From: Balamuthia mandrillaris
Taxonomy: Eukaryota > Discosea > Longamoebia > Balamuthiidae
Assembly (NCBI GenBank): GCA_031835245.1
Contig: JAVKOQ010000124.1
Span: forward strand, 1-64,000
Reading direction: 5' to 3'
DNA length: 64,000 bases
Positions within the stretch are counted from its first letter, which is position 1; every line of letters begins with the position of its first letter. A program made the position numbers and the translations under genes. Positions 1 through 10,500 of this stretch are shown piece by piece. The notes beneath the pieces are model-generated. The model worked only from the letters and a program-made list of their open reading frames with translations. It was not told where the DNA came from and did not search any database.

Positions 1-91
1 TTTCTTTCTTTATTTCATTAAAGGTGTTTTCCCTGCACACAACGAGTTGGTAATCATTGGGTTGTTTTCTCACCAGTCTTATCACATAACC

Positions 92-598
92 TTAATAGTG
101 AACCTTATCAAAGATACCAAATACATGAAGAAACATTAAACACACAAAAGAGTTTTGATAGGAATCTGGAAGAAGAATAGTCTTGTGGAGTGGTAGCTGG
201 TGACCAAAGAACAGTTGGAAAGGGGAAGACTTGTGATGATGGATGGATGATGTGTTGGTGGATTGCGTATTGGGCAGCAGGAGGAAAGGTGTGCCAGTGA
301 GACCAATCACTGTTAATGAGCTTGTTTAAGGGTATTATGGGCCAGCTTGACATGGCGTAATGTTTACTTGAGGATGATAGGCCGAAATGAACTGGTGCTC
401 AAAGCCAGAGAGCATCTTAAGAGCTTTGACGACCACATTGATGAACTCAGTGCTGTCTGTTGTCTGACTGAAGGATCTTAAGGAGACTGAAATCGGAGAC
501 AACTTGATAGAGAGTGCAGGCCACGTCTTTAGCAGTCTTGGCATGGACTGGGTGGAGGGAAGTGAACTGAGTAGCGATGTCTATGGTGACCAGAACAT
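92..598 (-). pseudogene. Ty3/gypsy-type integrase relic
   Basis: Read on the minus strand with frameshifts, this stretch gives pieces of a retroviral-type integrase core: a first-Asp segment (TIDIATQFTSL), then a second-Asp segment (near SDNRTEFINVV) and SAYHPQVN, followed by a segment like LPAAQYAINQ...SSPFQLFFGHQLP, the usual order in Ty3/gypsy integrases. Stops and frame changes break it, so it is not functional. Its upstream (N-terminal) side is cut at about 598, where the LINE-like element begins, suggesting that the LINE landed inside it. No LTR or reverse transcriptase belonging to it is visible. Family assignment rests on motif order only. Confidence 0.65.
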
Positions 599-2835
599 AG
601 TAGTAGTAGTAATAAGAAGTTTATTTGCTCTGAGAGCAACACCAATCTATACATAAAAAGTAAGCATTGTACATACATAGTGTACTCTTACTTCTCTTAC
701 TCCCTCATCCTCGATGCCTTTCCAATTGTTATGATAGTTCACAAGTGAAAGGTGTTGAATGAGATTTCAGACTAACATTGTATCATCTTGCTATCCTTTT
801 TCTTTCCCTTTCCTTTCTTCTCTTTTCTTTGCTTTTACATTACTTCCAAAGATTGATAAAATGCAGACTCTTACCACTCTCTATTTCCACTCCTTGGGGA
901 ATATGCCTTGGTTCTCAATGGCCTTGATCAGCATCCAAGTTGCATCTTGCACATGTTTACTTCTATACTTCATCGTTTTCCCATCAATATCATCCATACC
1001 AGCTGCTTTGCCCACACTCAATCTTTTCCTCCATGCAAGATTAAAACTCTCCTTAAGTCAGTTACTACCAGACCAAGGCGGTCCTTCTGGACCTGCTTCC
1101 TCTTGATGCAACCTCCCAATGGAAGAATCCTTCCTTCCCAGCTTTGCCCAATGTTCCTTGAAGGCTGCCGTGCTACTGTGGTACTCAATAACTACTTTGG
1201 GCTCCGCTCTATGATTTGCCACTATCCTTCACATATTGTCAATCCATTTCTGCATTTCCTTGATGTCCTTTTATCTCCTCCACTTCATCCAGTCCCATTT
1301 GTTGGCTCTTCACAACTTCACAAACCTTTTCCTGAGTTCCACAAATTCCTCTCTGGCCTTTCCATCATTCTTTGCTTCTCTTAGCCACTGAGCATGGACT
1401 ATCACTACTGCTTATTCAAGGATGTTAACACTGCCATCCACCATGGCTTCCTTGCCCTGCTTGTTGTTGCTCCTATCAGTGTCCTTTCTCTACTAAACTA
1501 TCTCATTGTATAATCCTGTTTTCCAGTTCCAAAGATCTTCAACAGTAGTTGCTCCCTCCTGTGTTTTCTTGACCATGGCCTTTCAATTCTCTCCTTTGAA
1601 GAAACACTTACACCCACGTTTGTACTTCCTCCACCTCCTCTTGTGATCTTCCTCTGAGTAGGACTTCCACTTTCATTGTTCCATTCAAACCCCATCACAA
1701 TTATCTGCTGAGTCCTTCAACTTGATTACCAGTGGCTGATGATCAGTCTACACTTGCCATCTATCACCAACTACCTTGCTTGTCCATCTCCATGCTACCA
1801 CATAGTCCACAATGCTCTTTCATTTTCCAGCTTTCCATGCAAATACTGGTGTTTCCTCTTTGAGCTGAGGCAACAAGTGGGCCAGCCTTTTGAAATACTC
1901 CACCAACACCTTTCCTCTTGCGTTATAAGTAGTAGTAATAAGAAGTTTATTTGCTCTGAGAGCACCACCAATCTATACATAAAAAGTAAGCATTGTACAT
2001 ACATAGTGTACTCTTTGCGTTATAAGTAGATTCCATCCCTTTCCAACCCTGGCGTTCCAATCTCCTCCAATAATCAGGGGTCTTCCTTCCTTGACCACTT
2101 CCAGGATTCTTTTCTCAATAGCAGCCAAGGTGACCTTAAAGTCGTCCACAGTACCTCCTGGAGGGAGATACACTATACCAATGAAAAAGATGCAACTCTG
2201 TCCTGCCAGTTCCACCCAAGTGGGGTTGGGCGTTCACCACTCTTTCCTTTATCTGATGTTCCCCTTGAAGCCCTCTTGAACAAAGAAACCTGTGCCATCC
2301 CTTTTATAGCCACTCCCCCCTGGAGCAGCCCCTCCACCCATCCATCGATACCCCTTCAAGCAAGGGACAATCATCCTTCTATGTTCATACACTCCAATAA
2401 TGTCCTATTGCTTACTGTCAGCCCAACAGCTGACTGATTCTTCTTGCCCCCGGCCCCTAGAGTTAACAAACACTACTAAAGTCATTGGGTCTCCTTCCCT
2501 TCCTTCTTCACAATGTCAGACCTGTTGGCAGCACCATAATACTCCTCCTCAGCCAGTGTGATGCCTGAGAGATCCAATAAGCTGTCCAAAGCCACTGTTC
2601 CAACATTCTCCTCCTTTTCCTTCCTCTTCTCTATCTTTCTTTGCTCTTTAGGCTTCCACAGTGGTTTGCCTTCATTCTTAGCTTCTTCAATTCGGAATGA
2701 ATTTGCCCACCCACCAGCGGGTAAAAGCATACAGCCTGGCTCTTTCCACAATAATGTCTTCAACAGCCTGGGCCATCTCCAAAGTAACTCTCCTGCAGTG
2801 TACCATTCTTCTCTCCTACTTTGGATGTGGACCAA
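599..2835 (-). mobile_element. LINE-like non-LTR retrotransposon relic (endonuclease part)
   Basis: Minus-strand frames carry an apurinic-type (EEP) endonuclease as found in LINE ORF2: VYLPPGGTVDDF, then IIGGDWNARVGKG (about 2045-2180), then VDYVVAWRW and TDHQPLVIKLK (about 1720-1830), the latter matching the S/TDHxP catalytic motif. The frame is split by stops, shifts and an 82-bp insertion. Downstream (1700 to 700) is only fragmentary coding sequence and no clear reverse transcriptase YADD, so the element is internally deleted or badly decayed. It ends at 599-690 with a 3' tail holding an AATAAA-like signal and TAC trinucleotide repeats. A minus ORF at 2482-2835 lies upstream of the endonuclease and may be its 5' part; that boundary is uncertain. 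Confidence 0.7.
1933..2014 (-). mobile_element. 82-bp tail-only LINE insertion with 15-bp TSD
   Basis: This segment is a near-identical copy (one mismatch seen) of 607-689, the 3' tail of the surrounding LINE-like element. It is flanked by a perfect 15-bp direct repeat, TTGCGTTATAAGTAG, at 1918-1932 and 2015-2029. It is therefore an extremely 5'-truncated insertion, made by target-primed reverse transcription, of the same family. It interrupts the endonuclease frame between the GDWN and SDH motifs. Confidence 0.85.
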
Positions 2836-2949
2836 AGATACGGTAACTGACCTGAACTATTGGTTTACAGTAAAACCAAAGTATGGCTTTGCAAGTCCCT
2901 ACTCCAAGGTAGGGGCTGTGGAGGGCAGATCAATTGTGATGAGCGATAA

Positions 2950-3560
2950 GGACCTTAAGAAGGAAAAGGTATACAAGAGCTGAGGCTCAAGCATGTCGGA
3001 GTGTGGAAAAACTTATAGATAGAGTGGCATCAAAAATCCAGGATAGTTAAAAAGTTCCGGAGATTGAAAGAACTCAGTATTTCTTTGTTGGAGAAGAAAG
3101 GGCTGGTTTGTCAAATAGGGAAGCTATTAATGAAATTGTAGTGGTGCTACTTTGTTGAGTGGCCAAATCCCTGCCTTTTGAAATTCAGCTGTTACATAAA
3201 GCATTATTAAAACTGAATCCAGACACAAGGGAGAGACTGTAAGAAGCTGTTGTCTTTGTTTTGCTAATGACTCATTTTTCTGAACTCAAAATATGTTTTA
3301 CTAGATTAGATTTGAAAATGCAAACAAAGCAAGATAAAGAGGTTGAAGAATTGGAAAAGAGTGAGCTGGGATGACAAGAACATCTACTAGAAGTTCAATG
3401 GCTGTTGGATCTAAACAAGATACATGTCCATCAAGTATTAGTAATGCTTTTTTGCCAGGTTTCTATTTGAAGTATTTCTCCAAAGGTCTTCAACCTCACA
3501 TTGAAATCAAAAGATTATAATCTGTTGCCTTGGTTTTGAGTGCTTAAAGATCATATATAG
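2950..3560 (+). pseudogene. decayed reading frame, unknown
   Basis: One plus-strand frame from about 2995 reads as protein-like sequence (AEAQACRSVEKLIDRVASK, VPEIERTQYFFVGEERAG, LPFEIQLLHKALLKLNPDT, KQDKEVEELEKSELG) broken by roughly five in-frame stops. A frame change near 2982 may link it to the preceding ORF. Charged helical composition and few stops for such AT-rich DNA suggest a dead gene or transposon ORF. I do not recognise the family. Confidence 0.3.
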
Positions 3561-4264
3561 CTAGCTTGATTGCCCTTTCCATTGGAGTCAACTGTGAAAA
3601 CTCTGAAGTAGTGAGGAGATGCTGTATATCTTGTCCCAGATTTTTGATGCCTCTTTAATTTTTTTAGCAATTTGAGTTATCATTAACTACTCAAAAACTC
3701 TTAATATGTTTATTAAGAGTTTATTAAAGAAATTTATTTCTGTTTTTGTTTCTTTCTTCATCCTTAATTGTTGCTTTTTGTTGATTTTACTGCTAATTGA
3801 AAGAATCTTGATGAAAAGAACACCAACTGGTATATATGATTACTGATGAGTTGTCATAATGTATACTGAGGAAAACAAAAAGAATTGCACTATACAGCAT
3901 TATATACACAACACAGCCACTATAGACCAGGCGAGAAAGATTAAAAAGTGGAACAGTGAATTACTCTCACTCTCACAATATTTTTGCTTTCTTTTGTTTT
4001 TTAACACAATAAAGTGTTCTAAAGGTTCAAGTGTGTATAAATCACTTTTATTTTTCTTGATTCTCAAATTTTATAGCCAGGAATAGCTACATTATGTGTG
4101 TGTTATTTTTTGGAATCCTCAATTTTTTTGAGGCAAGAGCTGTACTTACATTTCACTTTTTATTTTTTTAAGCACTTTATACATTTTCTAAACTTAAAAG
4201 GGTGCCTCTTTTTGGAAATTATTTTTGAAAAATAATTTTAAATTAATTTTGAAAAATAATACAT
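3561..4264. other. AT-rich intergenic DNA
   Basis: Very AT-rich stretch with homopolymer runs. Short ORFs here have no recognisable product. I see no RNA gene or repeat with a clear boundary. Confidence 0.5.
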
Positions 4265-4660
4265 AAATGTACAAATCAAGGAAAGGAAGGAAGCACACAC
4301 ATATGCAAATAGAAAAAAAGAGAGCAAAGGAAGTGCACATATGTGCACAAACAGAAGGAAATCAAAGAAGTGTATATGTGTGCACAAACAGAAGAAGAAA
4401 GGAACTGAGTGCAAAATAGAAGGAAGTGCGTATGCAAAGTGAGGGGAAGAAAGGAAGTGTGCACACAGGTGCAAATCGAGGGAAAGCAAGGAGGAAAGTG
4501 CACACATGTGCACAAATCGAGGGAAAGCAAGGAATGAAGAGTGCACACATGCACAAATCAAAGGAAAGCAAGGAAGTTTGTGTGTATATGAAAATCGAGG
4601 GAAAGCAAGGGAAAAATTGTGTATGTGTGTGCAAATTGAAGGAAAGCAAGGAAGAGATGA
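4265..4660. repeat. degenerate minisatellite, unit about 35-45 bp
   Basis: Successive imperfect copies share a core like GTGCACACATGTGCACAAAT followed by CGAGGGAAAGCAAGGAA, with about ten units of variable length. ORFs called on both strands are low-complexity products of the array. Units are not separated by unique spacers, so it is not a CRISPR array. Confidence 0.75.
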
Positions 4661-4797
4661 GAGATAATGCTATAATGCTGCAAGGTAGACATGAGTTATG
4701 TATTTTCCCACAGAGTTTACTAGACTGGGCCACTCCACTCTTGAGATAATACTGTAATGCTGCAAGGTAGACATGAGTTATGTATTTTCCCACAGAG
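4661..4797. repeat. two direct copies of a 55-bp sequence
   Basis: Copies at 4661-4715 and 4743-4797 differ by about two bases and are separated by 27 bp. Both carry the core AATGCTGCAAGGTAGACATG. They abut the minisatellite on the right and may mark a duplicated unit of a larger repeat. Confidence 0.8.
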
Positions 4798-6048
4798 GCG
4801 AAGGGGAAAAGCATGTTGTGTAATCATGGTTATGTCTACACCTGCAGGCTTACAGTAATATTACCTCCTGCACCTCTTACTGGCATCAATGCTGATGGGT
4901 AGAGTGTGTTGAGAGGCACATAGGTTGTTAGAAATTGCCAGTAGAGGATGAGAGAGTAGGAAAATGAAGGAAATACAGAAACAGGGAAGGGAGTGGTTTG
5001 TTGTTGGTTGTGGAATTTAGGCCCTGGTCTTGTTGATTTCCACTGTGAGTAGGTAGTTCGTTGTCTCTTTGTTCCTTTCTTCTTTTCTGTCAACTATCTT
5101 ACACCAGCTGTCATCCGTCCTGTATGTTGATACCAAGCCATTCTCAAGATCTTTTTCCTGCCTTCTTTGGTTCCTTGCTGAGCCTAGAACTCAGAAACTA
5201 CAAACCTACTTTCCAACTTTGAGTCTCTTTCCTTCCTTGGTTTGCTTCTTAGCTATAAACATTTTCCCTTCAACAAGAAAAGAACTGGGACAATAACCCA
5301 TTAACAAACACACTCATTTCCTTAAATATGTTCAACTCCCATCTTTCTTTTATTTCTTTTTTTGGTTTTCTAACATGCAGATGGTAAGAAAGGAAGTATG
5401 CAAGTGTGCACTAATAAAAATAAAAAAAAAGAAAGTACTATAATGGAATAATAATTATACCCATTGGCACATTTTCTTTGTGCTACCTAATATACCATTC
5501 AAAAGAGTAAGGAATTGCAATGCCTTACTTTTTAAGTTTACTGTGACCAAGATAATTAAAATAATTCAAATAATTATAAATTATTTTAATATTTTCATAA
5601 GACCATAATTATTTTTTTCAAAAAGGAGTGCTCTTTTTAGTTTATAACATGTTTTTTAATTTTTCAGTTCCTTAAATTTTTTTCTGTTGAGGGATAAGCA
5701 ATATCATATAGCAGCGCAGTGCTTCAAAATGGGTCTGGGATTTTAAAGATTAGTTACAGTCTTTCATACTCCTTTTAAAAGTTTCTTACCAGTCTTTGCC
5801 TAATCATACTTTTTATTTTAAGATTAAGACAATTTTATTAAACATGACTCCAGTTTTTAATATATTATCGATAAATTCTTGGTAGTTACAAACTATACAT
5901 CATTCATCAAAATATCACAAGCTTATTCAAATATCTCTTAAAGTGGAGATTCCTATTATCAAGTTACTAAGTACAAACAAAGGAAAAAAATATCTTTTTA
6001 TCTATATAAAGATTGTGTAAATCAACAAAAAAACTTGACAATTTCCCT
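4798..6048. other. intergenic, no gene seen
   Basis: AT-rich DNA with short unsupported ORFs on both strands. No conserved protein motif, RNA gene or repeat boundary was recognised. Confidence 0.5.
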
Positions 6049-6247
6049 GTTGATGGGAAATAACCCTGCGGATCAAGAAAGGGACGGCACGTAAGCGACT
6101 CTGGGTTTATTCACAAGAAAAGGGGTGTGGACCAAAGTGTGTGCTTTGAATGTGTTGCGAGGAAAAGGGGAAAATAAAAAGGGCGAGAAAAATTGGAGGT
6201 ATCGGGGAGAGTGTCGACAAGAAGTCATAATAGTTGGTTTTCCAACA
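6049..6247 (-). mobile_element. solo LTR (copy 1)
   Basis: A 199-bp unit starting TGTTG and ending CAACA, flanked on both sides by TCCC, a 4-bp target-site duplication. It is the reverse complement of the unit at 6951-7150 with about three mismatches. Both orientations contain an AATAAA. I infer the minus strand as LTR sense because that strand begins TGTTGGAAAACC, a start common among copia/gypsy LTRs. No internal coding region adjoins it, so it looks like a solo LTR left by recombination. Confidence 0.7.
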
Positions 6248-6950
6248 TCCCTTTCCTCAATGTATTTAAAACAATAATGGAAATCCCCTTCTATTGCTTT
6301 TCTTTCTTTCTTTTGGAAAACACCCCTTGTTGATCATTTGTTCCATTCTTTGGTTTAGTTGGACTTTATTAACATATTATACAATGGCAAGGTATATCTC
6401 TGAATCATTGAGCTTCAACAATTACCATTATAATATGTTTTGATCTATTCATTGTCCTTGTTAGTTTAATAGTAGTGAAAGGAATGGTAACTGCTTTATT
6501 GTTGTTAGAAATTAACATTATATTTGAATATAATTGTATTATTTAATAATTCCATTTAGTTTGAGTATACCTCTCAACTAAGAGAGATTGGAATGTAAAA
6601 TACCATTTTTTAGGATGATAAGGAAAATAGATTGCAAATAACTTCCTTCTTGGGATTTTGGAGAAAGCAGACATAGGTATAAGGCTTTGCTTTGTACTCT
6701 ATTTTAAAAAGCTGCTTTGTTTCAGCATGTTGGTAAAATCACCAACACTTATCTCAAGACTCCTCATGTTGGATCCGTCCCAGACCCTCAGCTCTTTTTT
6801 CTTTTATATCCCCCCATCCTTCCTTTCTCCTCTTTCCCTTTTCTCTTGGTGTACTTTGAAGCAACGTCGGAGATTCACTCTCGTTGTCCTTCCTCTATTC
6901 TCTTGAATACACTTCTTGTCTCGTCATTGACTCTTATATTCCTAAGGTTG
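6248..6950. other. DNA between the two solo LTRs
   Basis: AT-rich sequence with small ORFs of no recognisable family. It carries no gag/pol or transposase motif, which argues against the two LTR-like units being ends of one element. Confidence 0.5.
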
Positions 6951-7150
6951 TGTTGGAAAACCAACTATTATGACTTCTTGTCGACACTCTCCCCGATACC
7001 TCCAAATTTTCTCGCCCTTTTTATTTTCCCCTTTTCCTCGCGACACATTCAAAGCACACACTTTGGTCCACACCCCTTTTCTTGTGAATAAACCCAGAGT
7101 CGCTTACGTGCCGTCCCTTTCTTGATCCGCAGGGTTATTCCCCATCAACA
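6951..7150 (+). mobile_element. solo LTR (copy 2)
   Basis: A 200-bp unit beginning TGTTGGAAAACC and ending CATCAACA, flanked on both sides by GTTG, a 4-bp target-site duplication that differs from that of copy 1. About 98% identical to copy 1 in opposite orientation. Distinct duplications at each copy mean two independent insertions. Confidence 0.72.
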
Positions 7151-7561
7151 GTTGGATTCAACCAACATCTTGAAAAAATCCTCCAACAAGCAACACTGTT
7201 TTAAGTTCAACACAACCTGTTTTTGTTCTGGGCTTTTTCCTGTCATTGTTTACAAAAAATCATCACTTATATTAGTAAATAACTCTTTTGTGATATTTGA
7301 TAAGAAAAAATAAGAAAACAAGAAAAAACAATAAACCTTCAAAGAACTAACTCATTTTAAGCTTAGCTGTATATTGTTGAAGTCAAAGCAAATTTTAAAC
7401 ACAATCTTTACCAATCATCTCAACCACATCTGCAGCAATAGTTTCTAAATTATCACTGTGCCGACTTTCTGGTCCCTGTTTGTTACTACACCCTGCTTCC
7501 ATGACGACACGAATGTTTAGCCAGCCGAAGATAAAACAGATTTTGAGCGGCTACAGGTAAG
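7151..7561. other. upstream region of the first RhoGEF
   Basis: No independent feature seen. A short ATG frame at 7501-7560 ends in a stop and does not splice in frame to the next exon by any consensus junction I could find; it could be 5' leader. Confidence 0.4.
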
Positions 7562-10500
7562 ATGCAACGCTGCAAGGTCATAAAAGAAATCTTTGTAACG
7601 GAGCAAATGTTCGTCAAGGACATTGAAACTGCAATAAGGGTGAGTTGTGTGTGGTTTCTCTTGGGGATCGTGTCGTGTAGTACTACTAAATTATGGGGGT
7701 ACCGCTTTTGTTGGTGCAGGGCTACATGGGGCCTCTGGTTTCATCCCTACTCCTCTCACGGTTGGAAGTACCCCAAATCTTTGGTAATCTTGAGAGTGTA
7801 TTGTTTTGCCACACGGAGCTACTGCGCCGTTTGGAACAGAGAATAGAAACATGCTCTAATAACGAGCTGCCAGCCCTATGTTTAGCCGACGTGTTCCTGC
7901 AAACGGTAGGTAGATCCTCGCAACGTTGTATGATCGCTTTGTCAACAATGCAACATTGCAAGCAAGAATTAACCATTAACCAACGAACTAGATCCCTTCC
8001 GTCTCATTCCGACTGTGCTACAAGAAATATTGCAAGAACTACTCCTTCTCACAATCGGCTTTACGGTACTTTCGGGAGCAAAATTCTGAACTGAACTCGT
8101 TTCTTGAGGTAGGGCAGCACTCTCTATCTCTAACCTTCTTTGCCAACAAGAGGAGTTGACGCCTCTCACAACCTTGCTTTCACTCTCCTCCACCCTACCA
8201 CTGGTGCTCATGTGAGCAGCACTGCCAACAACAATGCAACAACGTGGATCTGGGTTCCTTTCTTATAAAGCCCGTGCAACGGATATGCAAGTACCCACTA
8301 TTACTCAAGGTTTGTTGACTCTTTTCTCAACCCCTGCACTCTCTACTTGCTAATTGACGTGTTGCCTTTGTATGCCTGGCACCTTGCCTTGCGTTATGTG
8401 TAAAAGGAGCTGCTGAAATTCACTGATCCAGAACACTCTGATTACGAGGGGCTCATTCATGCAGTATCTGCGGTTGAAGAAGTTGGCGTTGACATCGAAA
8501 ATACACAAGAAGACTCGGAAAACCTGGAGAAACTGCTCCAGATTCAGCGGTATGTTACACAAAAGCTATCTTCATTCTACGTCATCCTAATAAAGCACGC
8601 CTATCTCCTCAGCAAACTTGATGGCTTTCAGATCGTGGACAGGGATCGTGGCCTCCAGCGAGTTTTTATTCGAGAGGGCCTGCTATTCAAACAAAACCCA
8701 AGAGGGTTGTATCAAGGTAGAGTCCCACATTTTTTTTACAGTCATCAACACGCTTCCTCATAACGTCTTGTTACCTGTTACAGAAAGGATCTTCTTCTTG
8801 TTCAGTGATGTTTTGATTTATTGTAAAAAGTCGGGAATGCTGAATGGCAGGTGTAAATTCAGAGGCTCAATACCACTTTCGTGTTCTGTCATTAAAAAAA
8901 TAGAACACCTCAGTCCTACGACATCACCCAATGTAGCAGCACCAGACCCGCCTATTTGCCATATGGAGTCTGCTCCTGACAATCTGGAAGAACGAAAGTG
9001 TCCTCCAGTTGTGGCCCATGTCTTCCAAGTTATACGGCTGGACACAAAAAAGGCTTTTACGCTTGGTGCTCGAACAAATGCAGAAAAGGAAGAGTGGCTT
9101 GCAGATATAGAAACGGTACTGTTGTAGTTTGCAATCTCCTCTTCCTCCCACCCTTCCCTTTCTATCGGTGAAAGAAGGTTAATACTACGTATTCCAAAAG
9201 GTTATTAATGAGCAACTAGACATTCGTTTCCGAACAAATAAAACACAACAGCTGATATCCTTAGACGCAGGGCCGTCTTTAGTGTCGCCTTACCGTGGTA
9301 TCAATCTTCATGCTTGCACTATTTTTGTGTTGTATAAAACCTCGCTCACAAGCATTGGTTTTTTTTTTCTTTTTTCGCAGAGGTGGCCGAGCTGCAGAGT
9401 AGAAACAGAGAGCTTGTTGAAGACCATAATAACTTGCAGGAGATAATAATTAACTTGGAACAACTTTTAGCAGCCGAACGCACTGCACGACAAGACGCAG
9501 AGAAGCAGGTTGCAGATTTAGAGAAACAACTCCAGGAACTAAGACAATCTTTCTTCATCCCAAAAAAAGACAAAAAAAGCCACGGACATGGTAGACCCCG
9601 CCAAATTACTTCCTCTTTACCGGTTGGTCGTGTGGAACAGCTCATTCTACAGGTTAAAGTCCTTGACAGAGGTTGAAAATACGTGATGCAATGGTTTAAT
9701 GTGTTTTCTCTTATGACAGGCAGAAGAGAGAAGAAAGGAATGGGAAGCCAAAGAGAAAGAACGACAACAAATCCTGCTCAAGTATAAAAAACGAAAGCAA
9801 CATACGCAGAACCGAACTGAATGCGGGGAAATAATGCGGAATGAAGTAGTTAGCAAACCAGAAGCAGGCAAAGATATAGACAATGCGGAGCATGAAATTG
9901 TCACTGTTACGCCCACACTCCAAACTGTAGAGGAAGCCTCCGGCCTTCCCTGCAACGAAAAGCAACAGCGCATAGCTCCTGCAGTGATATCAGTGAACCC
10001 GAGTTGGAGAGGTTCTTCCCAGAAGACGTGTAAGTCTAGGTGAGTTCCTGTCCTCTTTGTTGGATTTATTCATGTTTGCTCACCTTAACACACAGTGAAT
10101 CCAAACGCTCAATCAGACCCACTGCTTGGCAAAGAACACCCCCACAAGTACGCCAACATTCCTGGCAAGAAGCAGGAGCATTATTTGGTGACGCTCCTAT
10201 CCCTAAGACAGACATAGGGAAAGGCGTATCCTCTGCGGAGGTACCCCCTTCCCCAGCACAATCCACAGTGCCTTCAGCAGAAAATCGCTCGCGTGGCCAA
10301 GATGTTGCTTATGGTCCTTCTGCAATTAAGGATATTGACCAGCAGCTTGGTAATCTAGTAGATTTGGACCCAGTGGCCCCACTAGGTGAAGATGAATCAG
10401 TGGGTGTTATTCACATTGGCAACCACAACTTCGTTATATCAAGGAAATACCAAGCTGTGGAAGATGAACTAGTGAAATTGCGGAGGCACACAAAGCTGCT

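Noticed and set aside
4265-4660. CRISPR-like array
   Set aside because: Units are adjacent and degenerate, without constant repeats and unique spacers, and the window is eukaryotic.
6049-7150. One 1.1-kb DNA transposon with 200-bp terminal inverted repeats
   Set aside because: Each 200-bp unit has its own distinct 4-bp duplication on both sides, which fits two solo LTRs; the middle has no transposase.
7557-7576. 20-nt intron joining an upstream exon to the first RhoGEF
   Set aside because: Joining at these sites puts the next exon into a stop within two codons.
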